From positions 4,030,001 to 4,094,000 of the forward strand of contig OZ252253.1 of assembly GCA_965249775.1 (NCBI GenBank): a stretch of 64,000 bases of DNA. Reading direction: 5' to 3'. The notes beneath the pieces are model-generated. The model did no database searches. It worked only from the letters and a program-made list of their open reading frames with translations, and was not told where the DNA came from. Numbering within the stretch: position 1 is the stretch's first letter; each line of letters starts with the position of its first letter. The translations under genes were made by a program, and so were the position numbers. The stretch is from UBA822 sp965249775. Its GTDB lineage: Bacteria; Gemmatimonadota; Gemmatimonadetes; Longimicrobiales; Gaopeijiaceae. Shown here piece by piece: positions 16,258-25,236 of this stretch.

Positions 16258-17198
16258 CAGCTCGTCTCCGACGCCACGTCGATCCGGCGGATGACCTCCC
16301 AGTGGCCTTCGTACGAAATCGGGATGAAGCTGCTTTCCTCGAACTCTGCGTCGAGAGCGCTGCCTTCCCAGTCGAACGTGTAGAACGCCTCGATGACGGC
16401 CTCGGCGAGATCCGGATCGAGCCGGTTCGACACACCGTAGGCTGTGGTCGGGAAGGTCTCCGAGCGATAGAGGACTCGCAGGTCGTCTCGGCTCCCGACC
16501 CCACGCGCCAAGACTTGGTCGATCACGATGTTCGCGACGGCGGCGGCGTCGTAGTCACGTTGGAGGACGCCGAGCACCGAGTTGTCGTGTCTTCCCGAAA
16601 AAGCCGGCTCGAAATCCTGGTCAGCCACCAGCCCGAACTCCTCCTCTAGGAGGACCGAGGGAGCCTTGAAACCGCTGTTCGAGGTGGGGGATGTGAACGC
16701 CAGGGTCCGGCCCCTGAGCTCCGGGACCGACTCTATTCCGCTCTCGCGATGCGTGAGGATCTCCATCTCGTACCCGAAGGACCCGTCTTCACGTGCCATC
16801 ATCGTCGTGGGCACGAATCCGGCACAGTTCACGGCCAGGGGAACGCTTCCCGTGTTGAACCCCGCGATGTGGAGTCGCCCGGCGCGCATCGCTTCGATCT
16901 GTGCCGCGTTCGACTGGACGGGGAAGAAGAGTACGTCCCTGGACACGGCCTTCTCTAGGTGAGCGAGAAATCCCGCCCAGACGTCCCTGAATTGGGCTGG
17001 ATCTTCCACGGGCGTGTAGGCGAAGATCAACCGCTCGGGATCGAGCCGCATGCGTGGATCCCCGGGCGGGTCCGCCACCAGGTCGCCATTCCCGTCGCAA
17101 TAGCGCTCATCGAGGTCCCCGTGGGCACAGTCCTCGACGAGTGGACCCGCGCAACCCACGACGAGCGCCCCGAGCGCAAGATAGCCTGGGGCCCTCAT
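16245..17198 (-). CDS. phnD: Phosphate/phosphite/phosphonate-binding lipoprotein (PhnD-like)
   Basis: 317 residues with a short lipoprotein signal (LVVGC lipobox near residue 16). The type 2 periplasmic-binding fold is shown by RLIFAYTPVEDPAQF near residue 60, LHIAGFNTGSVPLAVN, TLAFTSPTSNSGFKAP (the family's S-x-T-S-x-S-G ligand loop) and DAAAVANIVIDQVL. The mature N-terminus is cysteine- and aspartate-rich (CAHGDLDERYCDGNGD). It delivers ligand to the PhnE-like channel. Regulation by phosphate is plausible but no Pho box was recognised. Confidence 0.88.
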   Translation of the reverse strand: MRAPGYLALGALVVGCAGPLVEDCAHGDLDERYCDGNGDLVADPPGDPRMRLDPERLIFAYTPVEDPAQFRDVWAGFLAHLEKAVSRDVLFFPVQSNAAQIEAMRAGRLHIAGFNTGSVPLAVNCAGFVPTTMMAREDGSFGYEMEILTHRESGIESVPELRGRTLAFTSPTSNSGFKAPSVLLEEEFGLVADQDFEPAFSGRHDNSVLGVLQRDYDAAAVANIVIDQVLARGVGSRDDLRVLYRSETFPTTAYGVSNRLDPDLAEAVIEAFYTFDWEGSALDAEFEESSFIPISYEGHWEVIRRIDVASETSWLCR

Positions 17199-17202
17199 GG
17201 GA

Positions 17203-18174
17203 TCAGTCGCCTTCCTCCAGAGCGGTCCTCGGGAACAGATCAGGGTTGTTGGTGAAGAGCCCGTCGACCCCCAACTCGAAGAGGAAGTGCGCCATCTCCT
17301 CCTCGACGCTCGCGAACCCGCCCGAACTGCCCCCGCGGAACGTCCACGGGATCACGGTCAGCCCCGCCTGGTGTGCCAGATCGACCGCGTCGGGATGCTC
17401 GAGCAAGAGGCTCTTGGTCGGGCCGATCCCCGTCGCGAACTCCCCGATCTCCGCGAGCCCTTCGGTGGTCAGCCATTCGTCGGAAGCGGGACCCGAGATG
17501 AGGAACGTCAACGGCAAGTCCGTGGCCAAGTCGTGGCGAAGAATCCTCAAGCTTTCAGCGCTGAACGACTGGATGACGACTGGAGTGTGCGGGTCCCCGT
17601 TCGCCTCGAGCAACCCGTGCCGCTGGAGCTCTGCCATGAGGAGCCGTTCCATGTCGTATCCGCGATCGCCATACACCTCGGGTGCCTTCGTTTCCGGGAA
17701 GATTCCCGCCTGGCCCCTCGCGAGCTCGATCACCTCGGAGAACGTGGGAATCCGCACTCCTTCAAACGCGCTATCGAACCAGGATCCAGCGTCCAGGCTC
17801 TGGATCTCCTCGAGCGTGAAGTCATTCGCGTACCACCGACGAACGGTTTCGCCACGGAACAACTCCTCGCGGAAGCGGTCGGGGAAAATCTCGGCCGCAT
17901 CGGTGGTGCGCCCTAGCGTGAGATCGTGGAGCGCGATCAACACCCCGTCCCGAGTGATCTGGAGATCGGGCTCGATGAAGTCGGCGCCTTGCTCGAGCGC
18001 CAGTCGGTACGCCGCCATGGTGTGCTCCGGGGCGTACGCCGACGCTCCTCGATGGGCGATCAGGAGTGCCTGTCCTGATTCGGCGGTGGGGTCGGCTTGC
18101 TCGGTGGATTCCGGTGCGCAACCCGCGCATAGCGCCAGAGCCGCGTGAAAAACTGTACAACCGAGTCGTTTCAT
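17203..18174 (-). CDS. Glycerophosphodiester phosphodiesterase lipoprotein
   Basis: 323 residues from ATG 18174, chosen because it gives a lipoprotein signal with lipobox LCAGC. The GDPD fold is plain: HRGASAYAPEHTMAAYRLALEQGADFIEPDLQITRDGVLIALHD carries the catalytic His pair and the metal-binding Glu/Asp. Later blocks are FPETKAP, VVIQSFS and GVDGLFTNNPDLF. It hydrolyses glycerophosphodiesters to glycerol 3-phosphate and an alcohol outside the cytoplasm. It is first in the operon; the binding-protein gene follows after four bases, suggesting that a product of its action, or a related ester, feeds the importer. Confidence 0.9.
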   Translation of the reverse strand: MKRLGCTVFHAALALCAGCAPESTEQADPTAESGQALLIAHRGASAYAPEHTMAAYRLALEQGADFIEPDLQITRDGVLIALHDLTLGRTTDAAEIFPDRFREELFRGETVRRWYANDFTLEEIQSLDAGSWFDSAFEGVRIPTFSEVIELARGQAGIFPETKAPEVYGDRGYDMERLLMAELQRHGLLEANGDPHTPVVIQSFSAESLRILRHDLATDLPLTFLISGPASDEWLTTEGLAEIGEFATGIGPTKSLLLEHPDAVDLAHQAGLTVIPWTFRGGSSGGFASVEEEMAHFLFELGVDGLFTNNPDLFPRTALEEGD

Positions 18175-18297
18175 CACGGCCGGCTCTCTGTTGGGATGGC
18201 TGTACCCGGGTTCTTTCGGCTCAAGGTAGCCCTCGGAGCAAAGCACGTCGACCGGCCTCCAGGATGATCGAGCCTCAGGGAATGGGCAAAGGAGGCG

Positions 18298-21200
18298 TCA
18301 AGCTCCGGTGGTCCCGAGTTCGGCCTCGGACGTCGGGAGCTGCTTCGGACGCAGGTCCGCCCACCACGCGTCCACGTTCGCTTGAACCATCGCCAGTGCA
18401 GGCACGAGCAGCATCAGGATCACCGTGCCAAACAAGATTCCGAAGGCGAGTGACGCTGCCATCGGGATCAGGAATTGCGCCTGCAGACTCCGCTCGAAGA
18501 CGAGTGGCGCCACGCCCAGGAAGGTGGTGAGCGAGGTCAGCATGATGGGGCGGAAGCGCACCTTCGCACCCTTGATGATTGCGTCGCGTGAGGTCGCCCC
18601 ACCCCGGCGTTCTTCGTTGATGAAATCGATCATGACGAGCGCGTCGTTCACAACGACTCCGGACAGCCCGATGATCCCGAAGATCGAGAGCAACCCTAGA
18701 GAGAGGCCCATGGCGAGGTGGGCCCAGAGCGCTCCCACGATGCCGAAGGGGATCGCCGCCATGATGATGAGGGGTTGGATGTATGAGCGGAAGGGGATCG
18801 CCAGAAGCGCGTAGATCACTAGGAGGGCCACGACGAATCCACGCCCGATGGAGGCGAACGACTCCTGCTGCTCCTGTTGTTCCCCGCCGAAGTGGATGCC
18901 GAGCCGGGCGACTTCGGTGGCGATGGGGGGGAGGATGACCTCTTCCAGCTCGCGCGTGGCCGCCTGGCCGGTCACGATAGCGGCGTCGACATCGGCCGTG
19001 ATGGTGAGAACGCGCTGACCTTCCTGTCGGCGGATCGTAGTGGGCGAGCTCCCGAAGGAGACTTCCGCGATCCGATCCAGCATGACCTGGCCGCCTGTCG
19101 GCGTGCGGACCATGTAGTCCCCTACGTCCGCGATGGCGTCGCGCTCGTTTTCGGGTAGACGCACGTAGACTCGTACGTCCTCGCGCCCCCGTTGTACCCG
19201 AAGCGCCTCGTCTCCAAAGAACGCCGCACGGACTTGTCGAGCGACCTCGTCCAGCGTCAGGCCCAGCGTGCGGGCTTCCGGCTTCAGCCGAAGCTGAATC
19301 TCTCTGAGTCCCCGATCTTGGTCCGTTTTCACGTCGAAGATACCTGCCAGGGACTCCAGCTCGCCGACCACACGCTGCCCGATCGCTTCCAACCGCGCAG
19401 GGTCGGGGTGAGACAACTCCACTTGGACCGGAGCACCGATGTTGACGAGGGCGGCCGAGAACGTCAGCGAACGGACCTCGGGGAGGCTCCCGACCTCCTC
19501 TCTCCAGACCTGCTCGAAGCGCTCGGCCGAGAGGGTCCTCTCCTCCGCGCTGAGAAGCCGTACGTCCACATAAGCTCGGTTCCCAAGAGGACCGCCCGGC
19601 GTGACCGCGGCGATTGGCCCACCGACTGCCGGTGGTTGGCCCACCACGCTGTACACGCCACGAATGAGCGGCGGCGATGCCGGCGGCCGCTCGGACTCCA
19701 GTCGCTCGACGGTGCGCTCGGCGGCCAGCCGGAGGTGTTCAGCCACCTGCCGCGTGCGCTCGACCGAGGTGCCCTCCGGCATCTCGAGGTCGGCGATCAC
19801 GTTGTCGCCCTCCACGGTGGGAAAGAACTCGACCCGAATCAGCCCCGCGGGTATGAGCGCACCGGATAGTGTGATCAGCGCCACCGCCCCGGCGATGATG
19901 ATACCGGGCTCCTTGGTGGCGAAACGGAGCGCCCGCTCTAATGGTCCCTGGATGAAGGCCTGTAGCCGCGCGTCGACGGATTTCTGGATTCGAATGATCC
20001 AGCGGGATATGCTGGTCCTCCCCGGCGTGTGCGGCTCGGGTAGGCGCGAGAGGTGATGCGGCAGGATAAGGAGCGACTCGATGATCGACAGCGTCAGTAC
20101 CGAAATCACGATGACCGGGACCGCCGCCAGCATCTTCCCGAGCGGGCCGGGTGCGAAGAGCAGGGGCGAGAACGCGGTGATCGTCGTCAACACCGCAAAG
20201 ACGACGGGACCCGTGATTCGCTTGGCGCCGCGCACCGCAGCGAGCAAGCCCGGCACTCCGCGCTCCCGCTCCGAAAAGATGTTTTCCCCGACCACGATCG
20301 CATCGTCCACCACGATTCCGACCGCGAGGATGAAGGCGAACATCGACATCACGTTGATCGAGATGCCGAGGGCCATCATCACCGCCAGCGTGCCGATGAA
20401 GGACATCGCGATCCCGGCTGCTACCCAGAGCGCGAGGCCCAGCTCGAGGAAGAGCGTCAACGCGACGAGGACCAGCAATAGGCCGATCGCCGCGTTCTTC
20501 AGCATCAACGAGAGACGGTCCGCGAGGAGGTCTCCGTCGTTGTTCCACACCTCCAGGGAAACCCCCTCCGGTAGCCCCGGAATGATGTCTTGCGAAAGCG
20601 CCCCATCGACCGCGTCCACGATTTCCAGAACGCGTTCGTCGGATGTGCGGTAAACCTCCACGAGCGCAGCCGGCTGACCGTTGTAGCGGGTGATCAGGTC
20701 TGCGTCCTCGAAGCCGTCGATCACATCAGCGATGTCCCCCAGGCGCACGACCGTCCCGTCCGGACGGCTGATGACGACGATCGACTCGAAATCCTGCTGC
20801 TCGTAGTTCTGACCGAGTGTGCGGATTCGCACCTGCTCGTCACGCGTCTCGATACTCCCGGCCGAGAGATCGAGGCTGCCCTGGCGAACCACGCGTGAGA
20901 CGTCGCCTAGGGTGAGACCCAGCGAGCGGAGGGTGTTCTGATCGACTTCGATCGAGATTTCGTACGGCCGGATACCGCTCGTCTCCACGTACGAAACGAC
21001 GTCGAGATCGGAGAGCGCGTCCTCGGTCCGGTATGCGATCTCCTTGAGCGTCCGCTCGCCAACGTCACCGAAGATCGCGAGCTTGATCACGCTTTGCCGA
21101 TTGGTGAGCTCGCGGACCTCCGGACGTTCCGCGTTGATCGGGAAGGTGCTGATCCGGTCGATTTCGGCCTTCACGTCTTCGAGCACCACAGTCACGTTCG

Positions 21201-21564
21201 CGCCCAGTTCGAGCTGCAGCTCGACTGTGCCGAGGCCCTCGGCGGCGGTGGAGGTGATCTCGTCGATTCCCTCCACGGACTGTACCTGCTCCTCGATCTT
21301 GAGCAGGATCGATTCCTCGATCTCGTCAGGCGTCGCGCCAGGGTAGGGGACCGAGACCAGGATTATGTCGAGGCTGAACTCCGGAAAGACCTCCTGTACC
21401 AGAGTCCCCAGCGACACGAATCCGGCGATGATCACGAAGGCCATGAGCAGGTTCGCCGAGACCTTGTGCTTCGCCATATAAGCGACCGGGCCGCGGTGGT
21501 CGGCGAGCGTCCCCCACAGCTCGCGTTCCCGTTCCGGGCGAACGTCTTCGGGCGTGCGGGTCAT
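18298..21564 (-). CDS. RND efflux pump inner-membrane transporter (HAE1/AcrB-type)
   Basis: 1088 residues, normal for the family. It has an N-terminal helix, the first periplasmic domain (PGATPDEIEESILLKIEEQ), the membrane block with GIVVDDAIVVGENIFSERERG (TM4 with the proton-relay Asp pair), and the second half with GIIGLSGVVVNDALVMIDFINEERRGG. Its substrate is unknown; the closest pattern is the multidrug/heavy RND of proteobacteria-type HAE1. It is third in an operon with the adaptor (4-bp gap) and the outer-membrane factor. Confidence 0.93.
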   Translation of the reverse strand: MTRTPEDVRPERERELWGTLADHRGPVAYMAKHKVSANLLMAFVIIAGFVSLGTLVQEVFPEFSLDIILVSVPYPGATPDEIEESILLKIEEQVQSVEGIDEITSTAAEGLGTVELQLELGANVTVVLEDVKAEIDRISTFPINAERPEVRELTNRQSVIKLAIFGDVGERTLKEIAYRTEDALSDLDVVSYVETSGIRPYEISIEVDQNTLRSLGLTLGDVSRVVRQGSLDLSAGSIETRDEQVRIRTLGQNYEQQDFESIVVISRPDGTVVRLGDIADVIDGFEDADLITRYNGQPAALVEVYRTSDERVLEIVDAVDGALSQDIIPGLPEGVSLEVWNNDGDLLADRLSLMLKNAAIGLLLVLVALTLFLELGLALWVAAGIAMSFIGTLAVMMALGISINVMSMFAFILAVGIVVDDAIVVGENIFSERERGVPGLLAAVRGAKRITGPVVFAVLTTITAFSPLLFAPGPLGKMLAAVPVIVISVLTLSIIESLLILPHHLSRLPEPHTPGRTSISRWIIRIQKSVDARLQAFIQGPLERALRFATKEPGIIIAGAVALITLSGALIPAGLIRVEFFPTVEGDNVIADLEMPEGTSVERTRQVAEHLRLAAERTVERLESERPPASPPLIRGVYSVVGQPPAVGGPIAAVTPGGPLGNRAYVDVRLLSAEERTLSAERFEQVWREEVGSLPEVRSLTFSAALVNIGAPVQVELSHPDPARLEAIGQRVVGELESLAGIFDVKTDQDRGLREIQLRLKPEARTLGLTLDEVARQVRAAFFGDEALRVQRGREDVRVYVRLPENERDAIADVGDYMVRTPTGGQVMLDRIAEVSFGSSPTTIRRQEGQRVLTITADVDAAIVTGQAATRELEEVILPPIATEVARLGIHFGGEQQEQQESFASIGRGFVVALLVIYALLAIPFRSYIQPLIIMAAIPFGIVGALWAHLAMGLSLGLLSIFGIIGLSGVVVNDALVMIDFINEERRGGATSRDAIIKGAKVRFRPIMLTSLTTFLGVAPLVFERSLQAQFLIPMAASLAFGILFGTVILMLLVPALAMVQANVDAWWADLRPKQLPTSEAELGTTGA

Positions 21565-21568
21565 GACC

Positions 21569-22786
21569 CTACCGCCTCCCTCCGTCGTTCACGCGGACTT
21601 CCATGCCGTTCGTCGCGACGGTGATGCCGGCCACGATCACCAGCTGTCCTTCGGAGAAGTCGCCGGTTACGTAGATTCGTTCGTCGATCTCCTGGAGCAC
21701 GTCGACGGCGACGATCCGTGCCCGCCCGTCTGCGCCGATCGCCCAGACTTCGTTGCCGGGTCGCAGGGCTCGACGGGGCAGGATGAAGTACTCCGACAAC
21801 TCGAGTCCATCTATGGCCGCCTGAGCGAACTGTCCGACCAGGAGGGGCGGCGCTGCACCTGTCTCCGAGTCCCCCTCGACAGGCTGGCCCCGGTCGAACG
21901 GATTGGGGACGCGGACCACCACGTCGATGGTACGGCTCTGCTCGTCGAGCGCTGATTCGGCCCGGTCGACGTATCCCTCCCAGAAGTAGCGCCGAGCGCC
22001 GAACTCGATCGTCACCGTTGCCGGAATGGAGCGGTCGTTGTCACCGGCCTGGAGCGACCAGAGGTTGGGAATCAGAGAGGCGTCACCGTCGGAAACGGGG
22101 ACCACGACCTCGACCGCATCCGACGCGTAGATCCGACCGAGGCTCTGCCCCGCGGCGACGATGCGACCCAGGTCGGCCACCTCGTTGCGGACCCGTCCGT
22201 CGAACGGAGAGATGATTTCGGTGCGGGACAAAACCAACTCGGCGTCGCGAAGCTGGGCCTCGGCCCGCTCGAGCGCGGCCCGGGCCGCCTGGAGTTGGGG
22301 CTCCCGGAGCACCAGCGGACTCGGGGGCACGGTATCGGCCCCTCGGCGATTCTCCCGCGCGCGGAACTGCTCGTACTCGGTCCGCGCGATTTGGGCCTCC
22401 TCCTCCGCCTGGAGCAGCGCGACCTGCTGCGTAGCTACGTCGGCCGCGGCCTGTCGGACCCGATTCTGATAGTCGGCGGGGTCGATGCGGACGAGGACTT
22501 CGCCTTCGGACACTTGGCCCCCGCTCTGCAGGTTCGCGCTGACCGCCACGATCTTCCCGCCCACCTCGGGTGCTACGTCGATCTCCCAATGCGGACGCAC
22601 GGTTCCGCCTCCGAAGACCAGAATCGGACCGGACCCCACCACCACGGTCTCGACAGACACGATGGGCGAGTCCGGCCCGGCGGGGCGGCGGGGTGGCTGG
22701 GGCCGCAATAGGATCATCACCCCCGAGGCGCCGGCCGCCCCGATGATGAGTCCCGCGATCGTGAGGAGACGTCGGCGATTCGTCAT
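21569..22786 (-). CDS. RND efflux periplasmic adaptor (membrane fusion protein)
   Basis: 405 residues. N-terminal membrane anchor (LLTIAGLIIGAAGASGVMILL). The lipoyl-like halves are VAPEVGGKIVAVSANLQSGGQVSEGEVLVRIDP and TEIISPFDGRVRNEVADLGRIVAAGQSLGRIY. A coiled-coil hairpin lies between them (about 100-185), then beta-barrel and membrane-proximal domains. Start ATG overlaps the stop of the outer-membrane factor gene (ATGA). It bridges the RND pump and the outer-membrane channel. Confidence 0.92.
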   Translation of the reverse strand: MTNRRRLLTIAGLIIGAAGASGVMILLRPQPPRRPAGPDSPIVSVETVVVGSGPILVFGGGTVRPHWEIDVAPEVGGKIVAVSANLQSGGQVSEGEVLVRIDPADYQNRVRQAAADVATQQVALLQAEEEAQIARTEYEQFRARENRRGADTVPPSPLVLREPQLQAARAALERAEAQLRDAELVLSRTEIISPFDGRVRNEVADLGRIVAAGQSLGRIYASDAVEVVVPVSDGDASLIPNLWSLQAGDNDRSIPATVTIEFGARRYFWEGYVDRAESALDEQSRTIDVVVRVPNPFDRGQPVEGDSETGAAPPLLVGQFAQAAIDGLELSEYFILPRRALRPGNEVWAIGADGRARIVAVDVLQEIDERIYVTGDFSEGQLVIVAGITVATNGMEVRVNDGGRR

Positions 22787-24312
22787 CGATTCTCCTCGCC
22801 GGCGCCTTGGGTGGGCACGAGACCGAGAACGGGTTCAACGTCCTCCTCGGTCCACCCGCCACCGAGTCCACGATGGACGGCCAGTCGGGCCAGCCCGAGC
22901 TCAGTGCCCGCCGCGGAGAGCGTGGACTGCACATCGAGCAGCGTTCGGAGGGCATCGAGGTAGTCGGTGTAGCCCGCCACGCCCGCCGCATACCGTTGGG
23001 CCTGCAAGTCCGCAGAGGCCTGCGCCTCCTCGCGCTGGGAAACCAGGAACGCGTAGCGTTCACGCTCCTCTTCGTAACGAACGAGGGAAGTCTCCACCTC
23101 GTAGACGGCGGTCAGAACCGCCCGGCCGAAGGCAGCAGCGAACTCGATGTATTGGGCCTCGGCGGCCTTCACGTTGTTGCGTAACCGTCCGCCTTGAAAG
23201 ATCGGGGCCGTAACCCCGGCGATCAGATTGGTGAACCACTGGCCGACATCAAACAGCCCGCCCACGTCACCACTCTGCAGCCCCACCGACCCGGACAGAG
23301 AAAGTGTGGGAAGAAGCTGAGCCTTACGCGCTCCCACGCGGAAGCGGGCCGCTTCCAGCCGCTCAGCCGCCGCACGCAAGTCGGGGCGTTGCAGAAGCAT
23401 GTCGGCAGGGATGCCCGTGTCGATCGGATCGAGCGACTGGGTCGGATCGAGGTCCTCACCGAGGAGGTCGTCGATGCGGCCGGCATATTTCCCGAGGAGC
23501 ACTGCCATGCGGCCCTCGGCGTCGGCGAGTTGCGTCTCGATCTGTGGGAGGCTGGCCTGCACGTTTCGCAGGTCGAGGCGTACCTGGTACATCTCCAGCG
23601 AGGGAACCAGTCCTCGGTCGTAGCGTGTTTCGGTCAACGTCTCTCGCTCCTCCAGGACGCCGACCGTCTGGTCCGTCAGCCCCACGCGCTCCCGCAAATC
23701 CACGATCTGGAAGTATGTGGAGATCGTCTCGGACAGGACTCCGAGCCGCGCGGCATGCAGATCCGCCCGAGACGCCATGAGATCGGCTGCGGCGGCACGC
23801 CGGTCGTTGCGGGCGCGGCCCCAAAAATCCAATTCCCAGGAGAATCCCAGCGATGCCGAGTACGTGGTAAAGTCGAAGCGGTTGAAGCGCCGACCCCCCT
23901 GGATGGAGTCCCCTGTCAGTCCACCCAAGGCCCCACCGATCCCCGTGTTTGCTGGCTGGCTGGTCCGGATCGCATCAGCCCCGACCTGGACCTGCGGGAA
24001 GAGATCCGCCCACGCGATGCCCGACTGGGCCCGGGCCTGTTCGACCCGGGCGACGGCCTCCACCAGGTCGAGGTTGGCGACGAGCGCAGAGTCGATCAGC
24101 GCATCGAGCGTGGGGTCGTCGAAGTCGCGCCACCACTCTGTCGGGGCGTATACGCCTATGACCTCCGCCTCCAAGAAAGTCTCGGGCAGATCCGCCACCG
24201 GCTGCGGAAGCTGTGGGTCCGGGGCGAAAGAGCAGGCCGTCGAGGCCAGGAGGGCCATGGCGGCGCCTCGTCGAGGCAGGAGCTTTGCCCGAATGCGTTC
24301 TACCATGTTCAT
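22783..24312 (-). CDS. Outer-membrane efflux lipoprotein (NodT/OprM-type TolC homologue)
   Basis: 509 residues with lipobox STAC near residue 27. It has two OEP repeats; the first begins PTEWWRDFDDPTLDALIDSALVANLDLVEAVARVEQARAQSGIAWADLFPQVQ. The central GIPADMLLQRPDLRAAAERLEAARFRVG block is diagnostic of NodT-type factors. It forms the trimeric outer-membrane channel of the RND system. It is first in the efflux operon and divergent from the TetR gene, with the candidate operator between them. Confidence 0.93.
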   Translation of the reverse strand: MNMVERIRAKLLPRRGAAMALLASTACSFAPDPQLPQPVADLPETFLEAEVIGVYAPTEWWRDFDDPTLDALIDSALVANLDLVEAVARVEQARAQSGIAWADLFPQVQVGADAIRTSQPANTGIGGALGGLTGDSIQGGRRFNRFDFTTYSASLGFSWELDFWGRARNDRRAAAADLMASRADLHAARLGVLSETISTYFQIVDLRERVGLTDQTVGVLEERETLTETRYDRGLVPSLEMYQVRLDLRNVQASLPQIETQLADAEGRMAVLLGKYAGRIDDLLGEDLDPTQSLDPIDTGIPADMLLQRPDLRAAAERLEAARFRVGARKAQLLPTLSLSGSVGLQSGDVGGLFDVGQWFTNLIAGVTAPIFQGGRLRNNVKAAEAQYIEFAAAFGRAVLTAVYEVETSLVRYEEERERYAFLVSQREEAQASADLQAQRYAAGVAGYTDYLDALRTLLDVQSTLSAAGTELGLARLAVHRGLGGGWTEEDVEPVLGLVPTQGAGEENR

Positions 24313-24395
24313 TTGTCAGCTCGGTAAGACTCGCAAGAGCGCTTCCTCAGACGACGGTGGTCGGCCGTCGAAGCGAGGGACCATTGTAACACTTG

Positions 24396-24432
24396 TGATA
24401 CGTATATATAGTGATACTATATACTTGTATCA
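24396..24432. promoter_or_regulatory. Nested dyad, candidate TetR operator between efflux operon and regulator
   Basis: An AT-rich island in GC-rich DNA. Two inverted repeats share one centre at 24414: outer arms TGATAC (24396-24401) / GTATCA (24427-24432) and inner arms TATATAGT (24405-24412) / ACTATATA (24416-24423). GTGATAC also occurs as a direct repeat at 24395 and 24411. It sits in the 168-bp space between divergent genes. Binding by the adjacent TetR protein is inferred from position and symmetry. Confidence 0.68.
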
Positions 24433-24480
24433 TACCGCGCAAGCGATCTCAAGATCCCTTCCATGGACTAATCTCTACTC

Positions 24481-25236
24481 GTGAAAACCAAGCCCTCGCT
24501 CGATGTCCGAGATCGTATCCTCGATGCAGCCGTGCGCGTCATCGAGACCCGTCCCGCAGAGTTTACCATGGCTCGGGTGGCCGGCGAGGCCGGCCTGTCG
24601 CGCGCGACGGTCTACCGCCGGTTCGGAAGCGTTGCGGGGCTCCGGTCGGCACTAGGTACGGCGCGAGGGGCCACCGCCTCCCTCGATCGGTCCGACAACC
24701 GTGCGAGGATCCTGGACGCTGCCCTGACCGAGTTCACGCAAGCGGGGGTCCACGGCGCCACGATCCAAGGCATAGCCGAGCGCGCCGGCGTAAGTCCGAT
24801 GACGGTCTACAACCACTTCGATGACAAAGAGGGGCTCATCTTCGCGCTCATCTCCGAGAGGGGACCGAGTAGTCTGCCGTTCGAGCGTCTCGCCGACTTG
24901 GAGACATTCGAGGACACGGTCGCCGCCTTCGTGGCGGGTGTGTTCCAAATCGTGGAGAACCAGCGAGATCTGTTCGGCCTCGTGATCGCGCCCGACCGCA
25001 TCACTCGGCAGGCATTCCAGCGGATGAGGACCGATCAAGCGGAGATCCCCTTGGTGCCCATGCTGGAGGCGGCCGGGCTTCCGCCGGAGATCGACGCTCG
25101 CTTTGCGGCCGCGACTTTGATGGGGATGATCATGGCCAACGCCGTGATTTACCCGCGGCTCTTCGGCGAGGAGGTCGGGGACCCGGCCATTCTTGCGGAG
25201 CAGATCACGCGACTGTTCGTGAAGGCCGTCTCCTAG
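24481..25236 (+). CDS. TetR-family regulator with two tandem HTH domains
   Basis: 251 residues from GTG. It contains two TetR_N-type DNA-binding modules: residues 12-55 (RILDAAVRVIE..., recognition segment LSRATVYRRF) and 75-118 (RILDAALTEFTQ..., VSPMTVYNHFDDKEGL). The remaining 130 residues form the ligand/dimer domain. Normal TetR proteins have one HTH. The second domain has the better canonical ending. Divergent from the RND efflux operon, so it most likely represses that operon and itself. The double HTH fits the nested dyad at 24396-24432. Confidence 0.88.
   Translation: MKTKPSLDVRDRILDAAVRVIETRPAEFTMARVAGEAGLSRATVYRRFGSVAGLRSALGTARGATASLDRSDNRARILDAALTEFTQAGVHGATIQGIAERAGVSPMTVYNHFDDKEGLIFALISERGPSSLPFERLADLETFEDTVAAFVAGVFQIVENQRDLFGLVIAPDRITRQAFQRMRTDQAEIPLVPMLEAAGLPPEIDARFAAATLMGMIMANAVIYPRLFGEEVGDPAILAEQITRLFVKAVS

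Noticed and set aside
23194..24327. Plus-strand frame of 377 codons opposite the outer-membrane factor
   Set aside because: It is a shadow of the NodT-type gene; no recognisable protein features.
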